From Watersipora subatra (Eukaryota; Bryozoa; Gymnolaemata; Cheilostomatida; Watersiporidae), in NCBI RefSeq assembly GCF_963576615.1, contig NC_088708.1:2046001-2110000 (forward strand): 64,000 nucleotides of DNA, read 5' to 3'. Both the position numbers and the translations under genes were made by a program. A model generated the notes under the pieces. It searched no databases and was not told the DNA's origin. It saw only the letters and a list, made by a program, of their open reading frames with translations. Position 1 is the stretch's first letter. Every line of letters begins with the position of its first letter. This document shows, piece by piece, positions 23,246-35,310 of the stretch.

Positions 23246-23298
23246 AAATCTATTAACCTTTTACTGTATAAGTAATTAAGTATAGAGTATCCTCTCAC

Positions 23299-23435
23299 CT
23301 CATCCAAGCCAAAGATTTATACAAGGGTTCATCTAGGGCTTCAATGTCATCCAAAACAACGTCCTTTCCCAGTAGATTTTTCTTGTAAAACGGAAGACTA
23401 AATCCGCAGGCAACGTGATAACCATGAAACATGGC
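23299..23435 (-). CDS. HECT ligase exon 11
   Basis: Encodes AMFHGYHVACGFSLPFYKKN, then LDDIEALDEPLYKSLAWMR. The FHG....GF..PFYK..L and D.E..D...Y.SL.W motifs of the E2-binding N-lobe are present. Acceptor GATTGCAG, donor AG|GTGAGA, 137 bases, in phase. Confidence 0.92.
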
Positions 23436-23542
23436 CTGCAATCAAATTAGAGTTCGTTGGAGCATGCTTGGATGCACTCTGCATGTCTCCTTTCATGTCA
23501 GGCTGTACCATGGTTCTTGTACATTAGGTCTGGTGTGATGGC

Positions 23543-23560
23543 CTGATGAGATCTCATCAG
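23543..23560. repeat. perfect 18-bp palindrome
   Basis: ctgatgagatctcatcag reads the same on both strands. It lies in a HECT intron, next to a TA-rich microsatellite near 23600-23640. Confidence 0.85.
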
Positions 23561-24000
23561 CATGACCATATGTATATATGACTATGGCTATCATGATATC
23601 ATAGACATCTATATACATATAAGGATATATATATATATAGATACTAAAAGTACAGCGCAGTAATCCTACATTAATGAACAGCTCTATGAATTTACTGTAA
23701 AATTTTTAAAACTTAAGTTTGAAAAGCTGACAGTAAATTAATAGCGGACAAGAAAACATACAGAAAACCTTTATACAAGCAAAAAGCAAAGATGGTTACA
23801 ATTTATTTGCAAATTTAAGAAAAATTTAAATTTAAAAGTAGAGTTTTAAAACTTTAAAGTTTATCAGCAAAATTAAAACTCAAACTTACAGTTTAAAAAA
23901 TATTTAAACAAACAAAAATAAATAAAAAATACTTTGATGCAAGTTGCCAAAAAAAGTTTAAAAATGGAGCATATTTTACAGCGCTTCCCGTAGCTTGTTA

Positions 24001-24240
24001 CAACTCATCACATTATATTAAATATACTGAAGCGGCTCATTATACTAGCCAAATTCTACCAGTAGTAGTTACCTCTTTTCCTCAACACAAAACTGTCTTC
24101 AAACGGCAGCCTATTGGCTACAACTCATCCCATTATATTAAATATACTGAAGCGGCTCATTATACTAGCCAAATTCTACCAGTAGTAGTTACCTCTTTTC
24201 CTCAACACAAAACTGTCTTCAAACGGCAGCCTATTGGCTA
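24001..24240. repeat. 120-bp direct tandem duplication
   Basis: 24001-24120 and 24121-24240 differ at one position (cateca-type change near base 10 of the unit: tcatcacat versus tcatcccat). A few bases of a third start follow at 24241. In the intron between HECT exons 10 and 11; non-coding. Confidence 0.95.
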
Positions 24241-24613
24241 CAGCTAATCACATTTTATTTTCATCACAAAAAGTTCTTGACAACTCAATGAAGGCCCTTC
24301 CAGTCAGTAGATTATTCTTACGTTTCACCTAGTTTATTTATCAAGTTAGTCTGGAAAAAAGCTGAGTCTCTCCGAATCTGTCTTCAAAATCCCTCTACAT
24401 CTGCAAGCCTAAACATTTTAATAGTCTGTTTGCAATTAAAAGGCTTGTCTCTAGGATACAATACCCGGCATCCTGACTGATGCTGTCTCTGTTTCACCCA
24501 CTTCGTTATTGCCGAGTTATGAATTGACACACTATCGATTTGGTGGTTATAGGAGCATAATATACACTGGCATATATTGGTATAATGGTCCAGAAAAGAC
24601 GGTATAAAAACTA

Positions 24614-24817
<204 letters not shown>

Positions 24818-25074
24818 CTAAAAAATGGCATTCCTATTACGAATAGAAATTATAAAAAACTGACGAAAATGCAAAAACTAAAGAATGGTGGCTTTTCAGG
24901 GAAAAGTCAATTTCATGCAACAAAAAATTGTGACAGTGAGAATGACAGATGTCAATGCTGTCCACTACTGAGAAATTACAAAAACGGCCTAGCAGCGGAT
25001 GTTAATTGTGATTTGTCTTGTGAAATGAGCAGCTAGTGAAACAATATGATTGAATGTCAGTGGTGCGGCACATG

Positions 25075-26115
25075 TAGTCAGTACCAATAGTAGAGTATAT
25101 GTAGTCAGTGCTAATAGTAGAGTATATGTAGTCAGTGCTAATAGTAAAGTATATGTAGTCAGTGCTAATAGTAGAGTATATGTGGTCAGTGCTAATAGTA
25201 AAGTATATGTAGCCAGTGCTAATAGTAGAGTATATGTAGTCAGTGCTAATAGTAAAGTATATGTGGTCAGTGCTAATAGTAGAGTATATGTAGTCAGTGC
25301 TAATAGTAAAGTATATGTAGTCAGTGCTAATAGTAGGGTATATGTGGTCAGTGCAAATAGTAGAGTATATGTAGTCAGTGCTAATAGTAAAGTATATGTA
25401 GTCAGTGCTAATAGTAAAGTATATGTAGTCAGTGCTAATAGTAAAGTATATGTAGCCAGTGCTAATAGTAGAGTATATGTAGTCAGTGCTAATAGTAAAG
25501 TATATGTAGTCAGTGCTAATAGTAGAGTATATGAAGTCAGTGCTAATAGTAAAGTATATGTAGTCAGTGCTAATAGTAGAGTATATGTGGTCAGTGCTAA
25601 TATTAGAGTACATGTAGTCAGTGCAAATAGTAGAGTATATGTAGTCAGTGCTAATAGTAGAGTATATGAAGTCAGTGCTAATAGTAGAGTATATGTGGTC
25701 AGTGCTAATATTAGAGTATATGTAGTCAGTGCTAATAGTAGAGTATATGTGGTCAGTGCTAATAGTAGAGTATATGTAGTCAGTGCAAATAGTAGAGTAT
25801 ATGTAGTCAGTGCTAATAGTAGAGTATATGAAGTCAGTGCTAATAGTAGAGTACATGTAGTCAGTGCTAATAGTAAAGTATATGTAGCCAATGCTAATAG
25901 TAGAGTATATGTGGTCAGTGCTAATAGTAGAGTATATGTAGTCAGTGCTAATGGTAGGGTATATGTAGTCAGTGCTAATAGTAGAGCATATGTAGTCAGT
26001 GCTAATAGTAAAGTATATGTAGTCAGCGCTAATAGTAGAGCATATGTAGTCAGTGCTAATAGTAGAGTATATGTAGTCGGTGCTAATAGTAGGGTATATG
26101 TAGTCGATGCTAATA
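25075..26115. repeat. 27-bp array, about 38 units
   Basis: The unit reads 'agtagagtatatgtagtcag' then 'tgctaat', with G/A exchange at agtagag/agtaaag and a few other single-base variants. It fills the intron between HECT exons 9 and 10. Long open frames on both strands follow from the 27-base period. Confidence 0.95.
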
Positions 26116-26189
26116 GTCCAATGCTTGTTTAAATTGCCTTCAAAGACGGACTCAAAGCATAAGAATAAGTTGGCTCCATGCAGACTCAC

Positions 26190-26278
26190 TTGCTAATACC
26201 TCCGAAGTCCAGTCCCTCCTCTCCTTCAAACTTTATATATATTCGTCTGCGCAGCTCATATGGGGCAACCCTCATCAC
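26190..26278 (-). CDS. HECT ligase exon 9
   Basis: Encodes [17 protein letters not shown] and [11 protein letters not shown]. The F.GE.GLD(Y/F)GG block at the N-terminal edge of the HECT domain is unmistakable. Acceptor GCTAATCAG, donor AA|GTGAGT (AA + A gives the Lys before EWFF). 89 bases. Confidence 0.93.
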
Positions 26279-26459
26279 CTGATTAGCAAATAATAAAAAT
26301 GGTGTCCATGGTGTTGGTTAGCCAATCAGAGCTATGTTCTGCGCAAGTTCTACCTTAGTTTATGTAGGCTGCAATCTTATTGGTACTAATGTCAAGGGTT
26401 TTAGAGTGAAAGGTGACAAGTCCTCTCTTATAAGAGCTCTATTTTGCAATTTAAGTTTA

Positions 26460-26620
26460 TGATAGTGTAGAGTCATGATATTATCATAGTTACAGTATGA
26501 TAGTGTAGACTTATGATATTATTATAGTATGATAGTGTAGACTCATGATATTATTATAGTATGATAGTGTAGAGTCATTTTGTTGTTATTATAATATATT
26601 ATATTATTACACGATTTTAC
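26460..26620. repeat. short AT-rich repeat (tagtgtagactcatgatatt type)
   Basis: Three to four loose units of 'gtatgatagtgtaga(c/g)tcatga' fill the short intron between HECT exons 8 and 9, followed by a TA-rich stretch. Confidence 0.7.
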
Positions 26621-26685
26621 CATATTACAGTATAGTGTTATAGTCAAGAAATAATGTTAATATATAAAGGCAAAATAATGATTAC

Positions 26686-26830
26686 TTGCTGAAAGGTGTC
26701 GTCCAAAATGTGATTTCGGTCAACATAAAGTTTGACGTGGCTGGGGAGCTGATTGACAGTACAAACAAATCTAAACTGACCCCTTCGCTGTCTGAAGTCT
26801 CTAAAATGAGACCAGGGTTCTTTATCTCCC
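26686..26830 (-). CDS. HECT ligase exon 8
   Basis: Links the last WW domain to the HECT core: GDKEPWSHFRDFRQRR, then HVKLYVDRNHILDDTFQQ, matching the family's (K).(K/R)V.R..(I/L)..DSF..(I/V)M. I chose the acceptor TTATTGTAG at 26831; the one 33 bases further in would create a stop codon at the junction. Donor CAA|GTAATC. 145 bases, in phase. Confidence 0.88.
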
Positions 26831-26930
26831 CTACAATAAAATCTATAATTCAGCAATTTTCATCAGCTGAAATGTTTGGGTAGACCACAGTCTGTTCCTC
26901 AGTTTGCCATGCATCTGTTTCAATACTTAC

Positions 26931-27115
26931 CAGTCAACCTCCAAACGGGGGTCTCTGAACGTCGTCTCTCTTGTGGTGATATTGGAAAAGTAGCGAATAC
27001 CCAATTCTGTGTACTGCTCGCTCCACCCAGGAGGCAGCGGATACGCATTCATCATTTTTTGGGTATTAGGATGTTCCCAATGGGTGGACTTTTCAGAATG
27101 GTCAGCATAGTAGAC
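26931..27115 (-). CDS. HECT ligase exon 7: end of WW2 and all of WW3
   Basis: Begins VYYADHSEKSTHWEHP, the second half of WW2, then YPLPPGWSEQYTELGIRYF and TTFRDPRLEVDW, a full WW3 of the type that usually precedes HECT (the second Trp is Phe, as in the last WW of ITCH and WWP proteins). WW domains bind PPxY motifs of substrates. Acceptor GTACACAG, donor TG|GTAAGT. Confidence 0.92.
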
Positions 27116-27129
27116 CTGTGTACACAAGT

Positions 27130-27740
27130 ACTTAGAGTCTAGTCACTGTAGTACACTTATTCATACACACTAGTACTGATAGTATAGTCACTGTAGTACA
27201 CTTACTCATACACACTAGTACTGATAGTATAGTCACTGTAGTACACTTAATCGCACACACTAGTACTGATAGTATAGTCACTGTAGTACACTTACTCATA
27301 CACACTAGTACTGATAGTATAGTCACTGTAGTACACTTACTCATACACACTAGTACTGATAGTATAGTCACTGTAGTACACTTACTCATACACACTAGTA
27401 CTGATAGTATAGTCACTGTAGTACACTTAATCGCACACACTAGTACTGATAGTATAGTCACTGTAGTACACTTACTCATACACACTAGTACTGATAGTAT
27501 AGTCACTGTAGTACACTAAATGGCACACACTAGTACTGATAGTATAGTCACTGTAGTACACTTACTCATACACACTAGTACTGATAGTATAGTCACTGTA
27601 GTACACTTACTCATACACACTAGTACTGATAGTATAGTCACTGTAGTACTCTTAATCGCACACACTAGTACTGATAGTATAGTCACTGTAGTACACTTAC
27701 TCATACACACTAGTACTGATAGTATAGTCACTGTAGTACA
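27130..27740. repeat. 45-bp array, about 14 units
   Basis: The unit contains 'cacactagtactgatagtat' and 'agtcactgtagtacacttac'. Some units have 'aatcgcac' instead of 'actcatac'. On the sense strand of the HECT gene each common unit carries GAGTAAGTG and CTACAG, donor- and acceptor-like motifs. In the intron between exons 6 and 7. Confidence 0.94.
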
Positions 27741-27937
27741 TTTACTTGCACACACTTACTTGCGCACATTAGTACTGAAAGAATAATTATATCACGGTCA
27801 TTATAGAACACATGTATACATCAGTACTAGTAGTGTAGTCACTATAATACATTTGTATATACTAGTATTAATAGCTTATTATACTACAAATGTACCATAG
27901 TGAATTATACCATGGTACATATTTATGCACTAGTACA

Positions 27938-28292
27938 CAAGTGTCAAACTCACAACCTGCGGGCCACATCCAGCCCACATTGTAATCAGATCTGGCCCGC
28001 AAGATCATTTTACATTATTGTTATTCGTGGCTCATCGATATGGAGTACTGATAACATAATACTGCACCGAACTATAGATCCCACAATGCAATGCTTCAGC
28101 TGCCTTGCTGCGTATAGCGTCATTTTAACCTGAAGTTTGTTTCAGAATGATATTACTGTCTGTTTTTATTCATATTTATGTTCAAAAAACATTTAGTTTT
28201 AGTGTGTTAAATAAATGTTTATCCTGTTTGGCCCGCGACTTACATTGTGTTTTGAGTTTTAGCCCCTTGTATAATTGAGTTTGACATACCTG
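27938..28292. mobile_element. hAT-like non-autonomous element (about 355 bp)
   Basis: The left end caagtgtcaaactcac and the reverse complement of the right end, caggtatgtcaaactcaa, form imperfect terminal inverted repeats. Both subterminal regions carry the GGCCCGC motif common in hAT-type elements ('ctggcccgcaagatcatttt' and 'tttggcccgcgac'). Flanks share CTAGTA, though the neighbourhood is rich in that motif. No transposase. Inside an intron of the HECT gene. Confidence 0.6.
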
Positions 28293-28414
28293 TACTAGTA
28301 CTAAGAGTGTAGTCACTATGGTACACTTTAATATGATAGTACTAGTAGAGTGTAGTAGTCACTATTGCGTTGATAGATTATTTATAGATATTGTCAACAA
28401 GAGGCAAAACAGAC

Positions 28415-28664
28415 CCTTCCTCTTTCATCAGTGATCCTTTCCCAATCCATGGGCAGTGGTCCATTTGGATCGCCAGTTTTTCTGCGCTCTGCCCATTCAA
28501 GAGCACGCTCATTCATGTACCTCACATCCCTATCTGGTTGCGCTGATCTATACCGGTCAATCATAGCTAGGTGTGCGATATCAGGGTGAAGCCAAGTTGT
28601 CGTATTATCTGTCAGATTAACATAGTAAACTTTTCCAGACCTTGCCATCACCTGTCTCATCCAG
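28415..28664 (-). CDS. HECT ligase exon 6: WW1 and start of WW2
   Basis: Completes WW1 (W.RQVMARSGKVYYVN, then TTTWLHPD), continues with a charged spacer (RYRSAQPDRDVRYMNERALE) and starts WW2 (GPLPMDWERITDERGR). Acceptor ATTCTTCTAG, donor AGG|GTCTGT. The codon split at the upstream junction (GG + C) restores the Gly before the first Trp of WW1, strong evidence for this joint. Confidence 0.9.
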
Positions 28665-28806
28665 CTAGAAGAATCAGCTTTGACTTAATGCTTACTTGAT
28701 TATTATCTAATGCTTTAATAACCACTAAAGTAATACAGTAAAAACGTGTATTTTACCTTTTGTTTATGTTATGTTACAAACAGGCAACATATCTGAAGAA
28801 TAAGGC

Positions 28807-29256
28807 TTTCCTACTAATAGGTTAATATAATACATGTAGATCGCATACATATTTCCTACTAATAGGTTAATATAATACATGTAGATCACATACATATTTC
28901 CTACTAATAGGTTAATATAATACATGTAAATCACATACATATTTCCTACTAATAGGTTAATATAATACATGTAGATCGCATACATATTTCCTACTGATAG
29001 GTTAATATAATACATGTAGATTGCATACATATTTCCTACTAATAGGTTAATATAATACATGTAGATCGCATACGTATTTCCGACTAATAGGTTAATATAA
29101 TACATGTAGATTGCATACATATTTCCTACTAATAGGTTAATATAATACATGTAGATCGCATACATATTTCCTACTAATAGGTTAATATAATACATGTAGA
29201 TCGCATACATATTTCCTACTAATAGGTTAATATAATACATGTAGATCACATACATA
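28807..29256. repeat. 45-bp array, ten units
   Basis: The unit contains 'ctactaataggttaatataa' and 'tacatgtagatcgcatacat'. The same site reads gatCGca, gatCAca or gatTGca in different units, the three states expected from CpG decay on either strand. In the intron between HECT exons 5 and 6. Confidence 0.95.
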
Positions 29257-29789
29257 TTGAAGAACACCAGTCCGTATCAGCATTGCCTGTATTGTTCAAA
29301 GCGTGAAAACTTTTCATTGGCTTACTGTAAGCGAGTAGAAATAAATCCAATGATGACCTAGCATTGAACAACAATCTCGCATGGTTGGTAGAAATGGAAT
29401 AGAAATTTGTTCAACTACTTTTAGGCTCTTGGGACGCTGAGGGTAAAAATTTTAATCACTTTAATGAATGAATTACTTTATTCATTATCAACAGGCTTAT
29501 TCTATTTTAGAATTATTTACAGCAAGCAGCAGCCTGGTTAGTTGTTGATATTATACAAACTAGTTGGAGTGGGCAGCCTTTGCTATGCATTATTCTAACA
29601 AGTAGTTTGGCAGCCACATTTTTGGTCATAAAATCTCTAATTTATCCAGGAACGCTTGCAGTTAATTTATAGAGCTGATAAAAACTAGCTGTGCTTGAGT
29701 GACAGCTGAAAGTCTTGCAGCCATCATAGGGGTCGGTCATGAAGATAGTCAGACTCTTTAGGACCAACCGCTGTATTTTTATTTCTTGG
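29257..29789. other. intron sequence, no feature recognised
   Basis: Unique-looking AT-rich intron DNA between two arrays of the same HECT intron. Confidence 0.5.
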
Positions 29790-30463
29790 CTGAGTAGGGA
29801 GACCGAGTAGGGAGACCGAGTAGGGAGACCGAGTAGGGAGACCGAGTAAGGAGACCGAGTAGGGAGACCGAGTAGGGAGACCGAGTAGGGAGACCGAGTA
29901 GGGAGACCGAGTAAGGAGACCGAGTAGGGAGACCGAGTAGGGAGACCGAGTAGGGAGACCGAGTAGGGAGACCGAGTAGGGAGACCGAGTAGGGAGACCG
30001 AGTAGGGAGACCAAGTACGGAGACCGAGTAAAGAGACCGAGTAGGGAGACCGAGTGGGGAGACCGAGTGGGGAGACCGATTGGGGAGACCGAGTAGGGAG
30101 ACCGAGTGGGGAGACCGAGTAGAGAGACCGAGTAGGGAGACCGAGTAGGGAGACCGAGTAGAGAGACCGAGTGGGGAGACCGAGTAGGGAGACCGTGTAG
30201 GGAGACTGAGTAGGGAGACCGAGTAAGGAGACCGAGTAGGGAGACCAAGTAGGGAGACTGAGTAGGGAGACCGAGTAGGGAGACCGAGTAGGGAGACCGA
30301 GTAGGGAGACCGAGTAGGGAGACCGAGTAGGGAGACCGAGTGGGGAGACCGTGTAGGGAGACCGTGTAGGGCGACCGAGTAGGGAGACCGAGTAAAGAGA
30401 CCGAGTAGGGAGACGAGTAGAGAGACCGAGTAGAGAGACCGAGTAGAGAGACTGAGTAGGGAA
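29790..30463. repeat. 13-bp array, about 51 units of gaccgagtaggga
   Basis: Variants include gaccaag and gactgag (CpG to CA or TG), gtgggga and gtagaga. Second array of the intron between HECT exons 5 and 6. The array at 59138-59432 has a related core (accgagtgtag). Confidence 0.95.
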
Positions 30464-31702
30464 CTTAGAAAATCTACTAGATTTGAACTGGTACCGGCTA
30501 CAGTTAAAAGAGTTTTGCATGACAACGGTTTGAGAGGTTGCAAAGCAGACAAAAGACACTTGTCAATGAGTGTCAGAGGAAAGCATGATTGGCATAGGCC
30601 AACGAGCACCTGCATTGGTAGAGGTAGAACGAGGCACGAGACGTCTCGAGTATCGACCTGTCTTGTCTCGTATCGGTTTCATCTCGACCTAACTATTACC
30701 AAACTCGAGACAGGAAATAGAACTAAAGCGCCTGTGCACGGCTGTTAAAACATGGCTTTCGCGGTAACAACAACTCCGTATATTGTAATGGATTGCGGGC
30801 AACTGTCTTTAAACTTATACCAGGTTCGTTACTACCTGTTGTTATTGATTATGTTCGCCACCGAGTCTAACCATGTAGTCCGGACAACGGCCCTGTTAAT
30901 ATATTGTAGTCCAGTTCTGTGTCCTTAAAACTGATACCGGGTCGTATTCAATTACCCTCCGGGTATTCCGATTTAATAAATAAGACTGTTGGGGTAAAAT
31001 ATCTGTATTTTATCTATCGTGTCCAAACACCATTTACCCTTCATAAAATTTGGGCCTCTTTTGTATACTACCAATTGCGGGTAAAACCTGCCTGCACACG
31101 GAGAAACGAACTAAAGGCCGTGTCGACCATAGTCAGTGTTCGTGTAACAATGACACTGTTAGTTCTAAAATACACTGCCATTTTCCTTTAATCTATATCA
31201 CCTACATGTAAATATTTATCAAATACTCTGCATTGTTGCGCTCACCCAAATAAAATCAACAGGCCACGTTTACCTACTCGTGCTTCCCTCCAATGCTTTG
31301 ACATCACTCTATAAACTTGCAACTGAGGAAAAGGCCACCTGTCAGATGGTTATTTGAAATAGGTACATTCTAAGAACACATGTAAATTGTTGAAAACACT
31401 ATTTTGCCTGTAAATTGGGATCTTATGCTAATTCTGCTGCCTGAATGCTTCAAAACAATGACAGATTTCCTGACGGCAAACAAATGACAGCTTTTTCGCT
31501 AGTAACAACTGTAATTAGATAACTACTCTGATGACCCATTTCTATGGAAACTCAAGTTATTTTGAACTCAAAAAGTAGAAATTGAATTTTGAAATGATGG
31601 ATTTTTACGTTAGTAGCTGTATCCTGGTAATTCATCTACAGAGTTATCCTTAAGAAATCTGGTAACATATACCTTCTTTACACATCTATGGAGTTCACTT
31701 AC
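30464..31702. other. intron sequence, no feature recognised
   Basis: A CG-richer patch at 30590-30960 with 'gagacgtctcgagtatcgac' stands out from the surroundings, but I see no exon in it. The remainder is AT-rich intron. Confidence 0.45.
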
Positions 31703-31881
31703 CCAGCCGGGAGACCTTCATTTGATGAAGTGGTACCATGCTCTGGAGAAAATGCTCGCCCTACCGAAAACATCGGTTGTCGACGAAGTGGTGAACCAGC
31801 ACCGGGTGGGGGTGGGGGTGGTGGAGCAGCAGCAGCTGCAGCTCCTTCAGCAGTCGACTCAGCTAAACCGATGACGCTTTG
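31703..31881 (-). CDS. HECT ligase exon 5: Ala/Pro linker and first residues of WW1
   Basis: Starts QSVIGLAEST, has a run of six Ala and six Pro, then SPLRRQPMFSVGRAFSPE, and ends GLPAG, the first strand of WW1 completed by exon 6. Acceptor TATATTACAG, donor GG|GTAAGT; 179 bases, starting in phase 0 and ending in phase 2. The poly-Pro run could bind SH3 or WW domains. This exon links the Bcl-2-like exon to the WW domains. Confidence 0.8.
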
Positions 31882-32007
31882 CTGTAATATAAATAATGTT
31901 TAATATATTGCCATATGAATAGCACAAGTATCTACAGGATTGCCAGCACGCTATATCAGCAAAAATATGAGTAATACGCTAAGTATAGCCTGTTAAGGTT
32001 ACCGACA

Positions 32008-32523
32008 ACTCACTATTAAGAATGGTGTACTACTAACAGCTCACTATCAAAACTGGTGTACTACTAACAACTCACTATCAAAACTGTTGTACTACTAACA
32101 ACTCACTATTTAGACTGTTGTACTACTAATAACTCACTATCAAGACTGGTGTACTACTAACAGCTCACTATCAAAACTGGTGTACTACTAACAACTCACT
32201 ATCAAAACTGTTGTACTACTAACAACTCACTATTAAGACTGTTGTACTACTAACAACTCACTATCAAGACTGGTGTACTACTAACAACTCACTATCAAAA
32301 CTGGTGTACTACTAACAACTCACTATCAAAACTGTTGTACTACTAACAACTCACTATTAAGACTGTTGTACTACTAACAACTCACTATCAAGACTGGTGT
32401 ACTACTAACAACTCACTATCAAGACTGGTGTACTACTAACAGTTCACTATCAAAACTGGTGTACTACTAACAACTCACAATCAAACTGTTGTACTACAAC
32501 AACTCACTATTAAGACTGGTGTA
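32008..32523. repeat. 31-bp array, about 16 units
   Basis: Unit 'tactactaacaactcactat' plus 'caaaactggtg'; aa/ag and ggtg/gttg variants. On the sense strand of the HECT gene every unit has GATAGTGAGT, a donor-like motif. In the intron between exons 4 and 5. Confidence 0.94.
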
Positions 32524-33457
32524 GTATAAGTTAAATATATGTGGTATGTTAGAAGCAGAAGCAGATTGTCATGCATAGTCATTTTACAGTTTTTGTAAAG
32601 CACAAATCAGACAATGAAGCGGATTGGCAGACAAGTAATATTCTTGGGTAGTTGGTAGTTGGGTCCTAGGAGTCATTGGTAATAAATGAAAAGCGAGTGA
32701 TTCATTAAATTGTATTTGTTCCGCCTTGACATGAAGAGAGTGTGCTAATAAAGCCGAAAGAACATTAGTAAAGTGCAAACGGTTTTACTATCACTTTTCC
32801 TTACTTTAAAAGCTCAAAACCATTTTTCCAATATGACAACATCCTTGAGGTGTGAGTGGTTCAGGGTCTCATGTCTTTCTTATCAAGTCGATCACACTCT
32901 TAACAGTTATTTTATGAAAATGTGTGATGTTAGCGATGCAGGTGTCACAGGGTACTAAATGGTGGGTTTTTGAGAGTAATGTGATTGCTTACACAACAAA
33001 TAAACAAAATGGCTGTAGCTAGAATGCATCAAACTGAGACTAATTGTGAGACTGCAACAGAAATCATCACATCAGACAAGTGGACTATTTAAACGAAATG
33101 CGTTCAGATGAAGAACAGCAATGGGAATTTGATTATGTCAGCAAATGGCTATCATATGACTGCTTTTCAGACCTTTCAGTGGCTAGGGGTGACATCCACT
33201 GCTAGACTGTAGGCCAATCCTTGAGTGGCCCAACTACGCATTAGGGATGAAGTGAGCTTGTAGACTGTGGGCCTTATCTTATACAAGTACCGCTAGACAC
33301 TATGCGCTAAATTTACTGGTACACTGCATATACACTCATAGACAGGCACTACTACATGTTAGCAGGTAAATGAAGAGATAGACTGGGAACTCAATGACTA
33401 GTCTAACAGTACTAGAGACCAAGTGCATGGGTTGGACTATCAGGTAGACTTAAAGAA
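32524..33457. other. intron sequence, no feature recognised
   Basis: Short open frames on both strands lack splice context or similarity. No element is recognised. Confidence 0.45.
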
Positions 33458-34748
33458 CTTACCAGATAGTTAGAAAGAGTGGACATGGGGTACTCACTAG
33501 ATAGTCAGAACAAGTGGACATGGGGTACTTACTAGATAGCCAGAACAAGTGGACATGGGGTACTTACTAGATAGTCAGGACAAGTAGACATGGGGTACTT
33601 ACCAGATAGTCAGAACAAGTGGACATGGGGTACTTACTAGATAGTCAGGACAAGTGGACATGGGTACTTACTAGATAGTCATAACAAGTGGACATGGGGT
33701 ACTTACTAGATAGTCCGAACAAGTGGGCATGGGGTACTTACTAGATAGTCAGAACAAGTGGACATGGGGTACTTACTAGATAGTCAGAACAAGTGGACAT
33801 GGGGTACTTACCAGATAGTCAGAACAAGTAGACATGGGGGTACTTTCTAGATAGTCAAAACAAGTGGACATGGGGGTACTTACTAGATAGCCAGAACAAG
33901 TGGACATGGGGTACTTACTAGATAGTCAGGACAAGTAGACATGGGGTACTTACCAGATAGTCAGAACAAGTGGACATGGGGTACTTACTAGATAGTCAGA
34001 ACAAGTGGACATGGGGTACTTACTAGATAGTCAGAACAAGTGGACATGGGGTACTTACTAGATAGTCCGAACAAGTGGGCATGGGGTACTTACTAGATAG
34101 TCAGAACAAGTGGACATGGGGTACTTACTAGATAGTCAGAACAAGTTGACATGGGGTACTTACTATATAGTCAAAACAAGTGGACATGGGGTACTTACTA
34201 GATAGTCAAAACAAGTGGACATGGGGTACTTACTAGATAGTCAGAACAAGTGGACATGGTGTACTTACCAGATAGTCAGAACAAGTGGACATGTGGGTAC
34301 TTTCTAGATAGTCAAAACAAGTGGACATGGGGGTACTTACTAGATAGTCAGAACAAATGGACATGGGGTACTTACTAGATAGTCAGAACAAGTGGACATG
34401 GGGTACTTACTAGATAGTCAGAACAAGTGGACATGAGGTACTTACTAGATAGTCAGAACAAGTAGACATGGGGTACTTACTAGATAGTCAGAACAAGTGG
34501 ACATGGGGTACTTACTAGATAGTCAGAACAAGTGGACATGGTGTACTTACCAGATAGTCAGAACAAGTGGACATTGGGTACTTACCAGATAGTCAGAACA
34601 AGTGGACATTGGGTACTTACCAGATAGTCAGAACAAGTAGACATGGGGTAGGCTTACTTACCAGATAGTCAGAACAAGTAGACATGGGATAGGCCTACTT
34701 ACCAGATAGTCAGAACAAGTAGACATGGGGTACTTGCTAGATAGTCAG
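33458..34748. repeat. 35-bp array, about 37 units
   Basis: The unit contains 'actagatagtcagaacaagt' and 'ggacatggggtactt'. On the sense strand every unit carries CTAGTAAGT or CTGGTAAGT, a near-consensus 5' splice site. A few units have small insertions (gggggtact, ggtaggctt). In the intron between HECT exons 4 and 5. Confidence 0.95.
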
Positions 34749-35037
34749 AACAAGCGGACTTAATGAAATGTGGGTTTACCTTTTCATAATTTAAAACTTA
34801 TTGCCGTGTGCTAGTTGAATTAGTCACTACCAGGACATATTAATATTACAAATTTTATTTTGTTATTCATGGCTCATATTTTACTACTGTTACATACAGA
34901 AGATACCAAATACTTAGCCAACCATTCGGAACAACTTTGCTGTATCCTCATCTCCGCTGTCATGTGATAATAGATTCACCTTTATTTTCTAGCAAATAAC
35001 TAAATAACTTAGTGTCTTGTTATGTTCACTTACTTAC

Positions 35038-35199
35038 CCAGCCATCATGAGAATCCACCCAACCTTCCAAGTTTTCAAAATGAACTCCTATGCGGTCCTC
35101 GTTAAATCTTTTTAAGAGCCAATCGAATACCCTGCATGCGCCAAGTGCGTTACCATCACTTAAATAAAAGTCCATGTGCATGGCAGCCAGTTCAATAAG
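35038..35199 (-). CDS. HECT-gene exon 4: Bcl-2-like segment with BH2-type motif
   Basis: Acceptor ACCTTGTAG and donor TGG|GTAAGT bound 54 codons in phase 0. The peptide contains RVFDWLLKRFNED and then NLEGWVDSHDGW. I align this by eye to the alpha6-BH2 region of Bcl-xL (RIAAWMATYLND, then HLEPWIQENGGW), with an insertion of about 8 residues between the two parts. The exon ends right after the second Trp of the motif, where the conserved intron of BCL2 and BCL2L1 lies as I recall it. The exon is phase-compatible with exon 5. The exon itself is fairly secure; its Bcl-2 identity is inference. No clear BH1 (NWGR) is seen. Confidence 0.6.
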
Positions 35200-35218
35200 C
35201 TACAAGGTATATAAAGGC

Positions 35219-35310
35219 GATGGAACATCGATGCAACATCGATGGAACATCGATGAAACATCCATGTTCCATCGATGAAACGTCGATGGAACATCAATGG
35301 AACATACAAA
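35219..35310. repeat. 12-bp repeat cluster around ATCGATG with inverted copy
   Basis: Several units of 'gatggaacatc' with an internal inverted pair CGATGGAACAT / ATGTTCCATCG. In the intron just before HECT-gene exon 4. Confidence 0.75.

Noticed and set aside
26798..26830. Alternative acceptor CATTTTAG for HECT exon 8
   Set aside because: Joining it to exon 7 makes TGA at the junction; the acceptor at 26831 gives an open frame and the family's Trp-containing linker.
31688..31903. Plus-strand open frame with a poly-Gly/Ala run
   Set aside because: It is the antisense shadow of HECT exon 5, whose poly-Ala/Pro run has correct splice borders on the minus strand.
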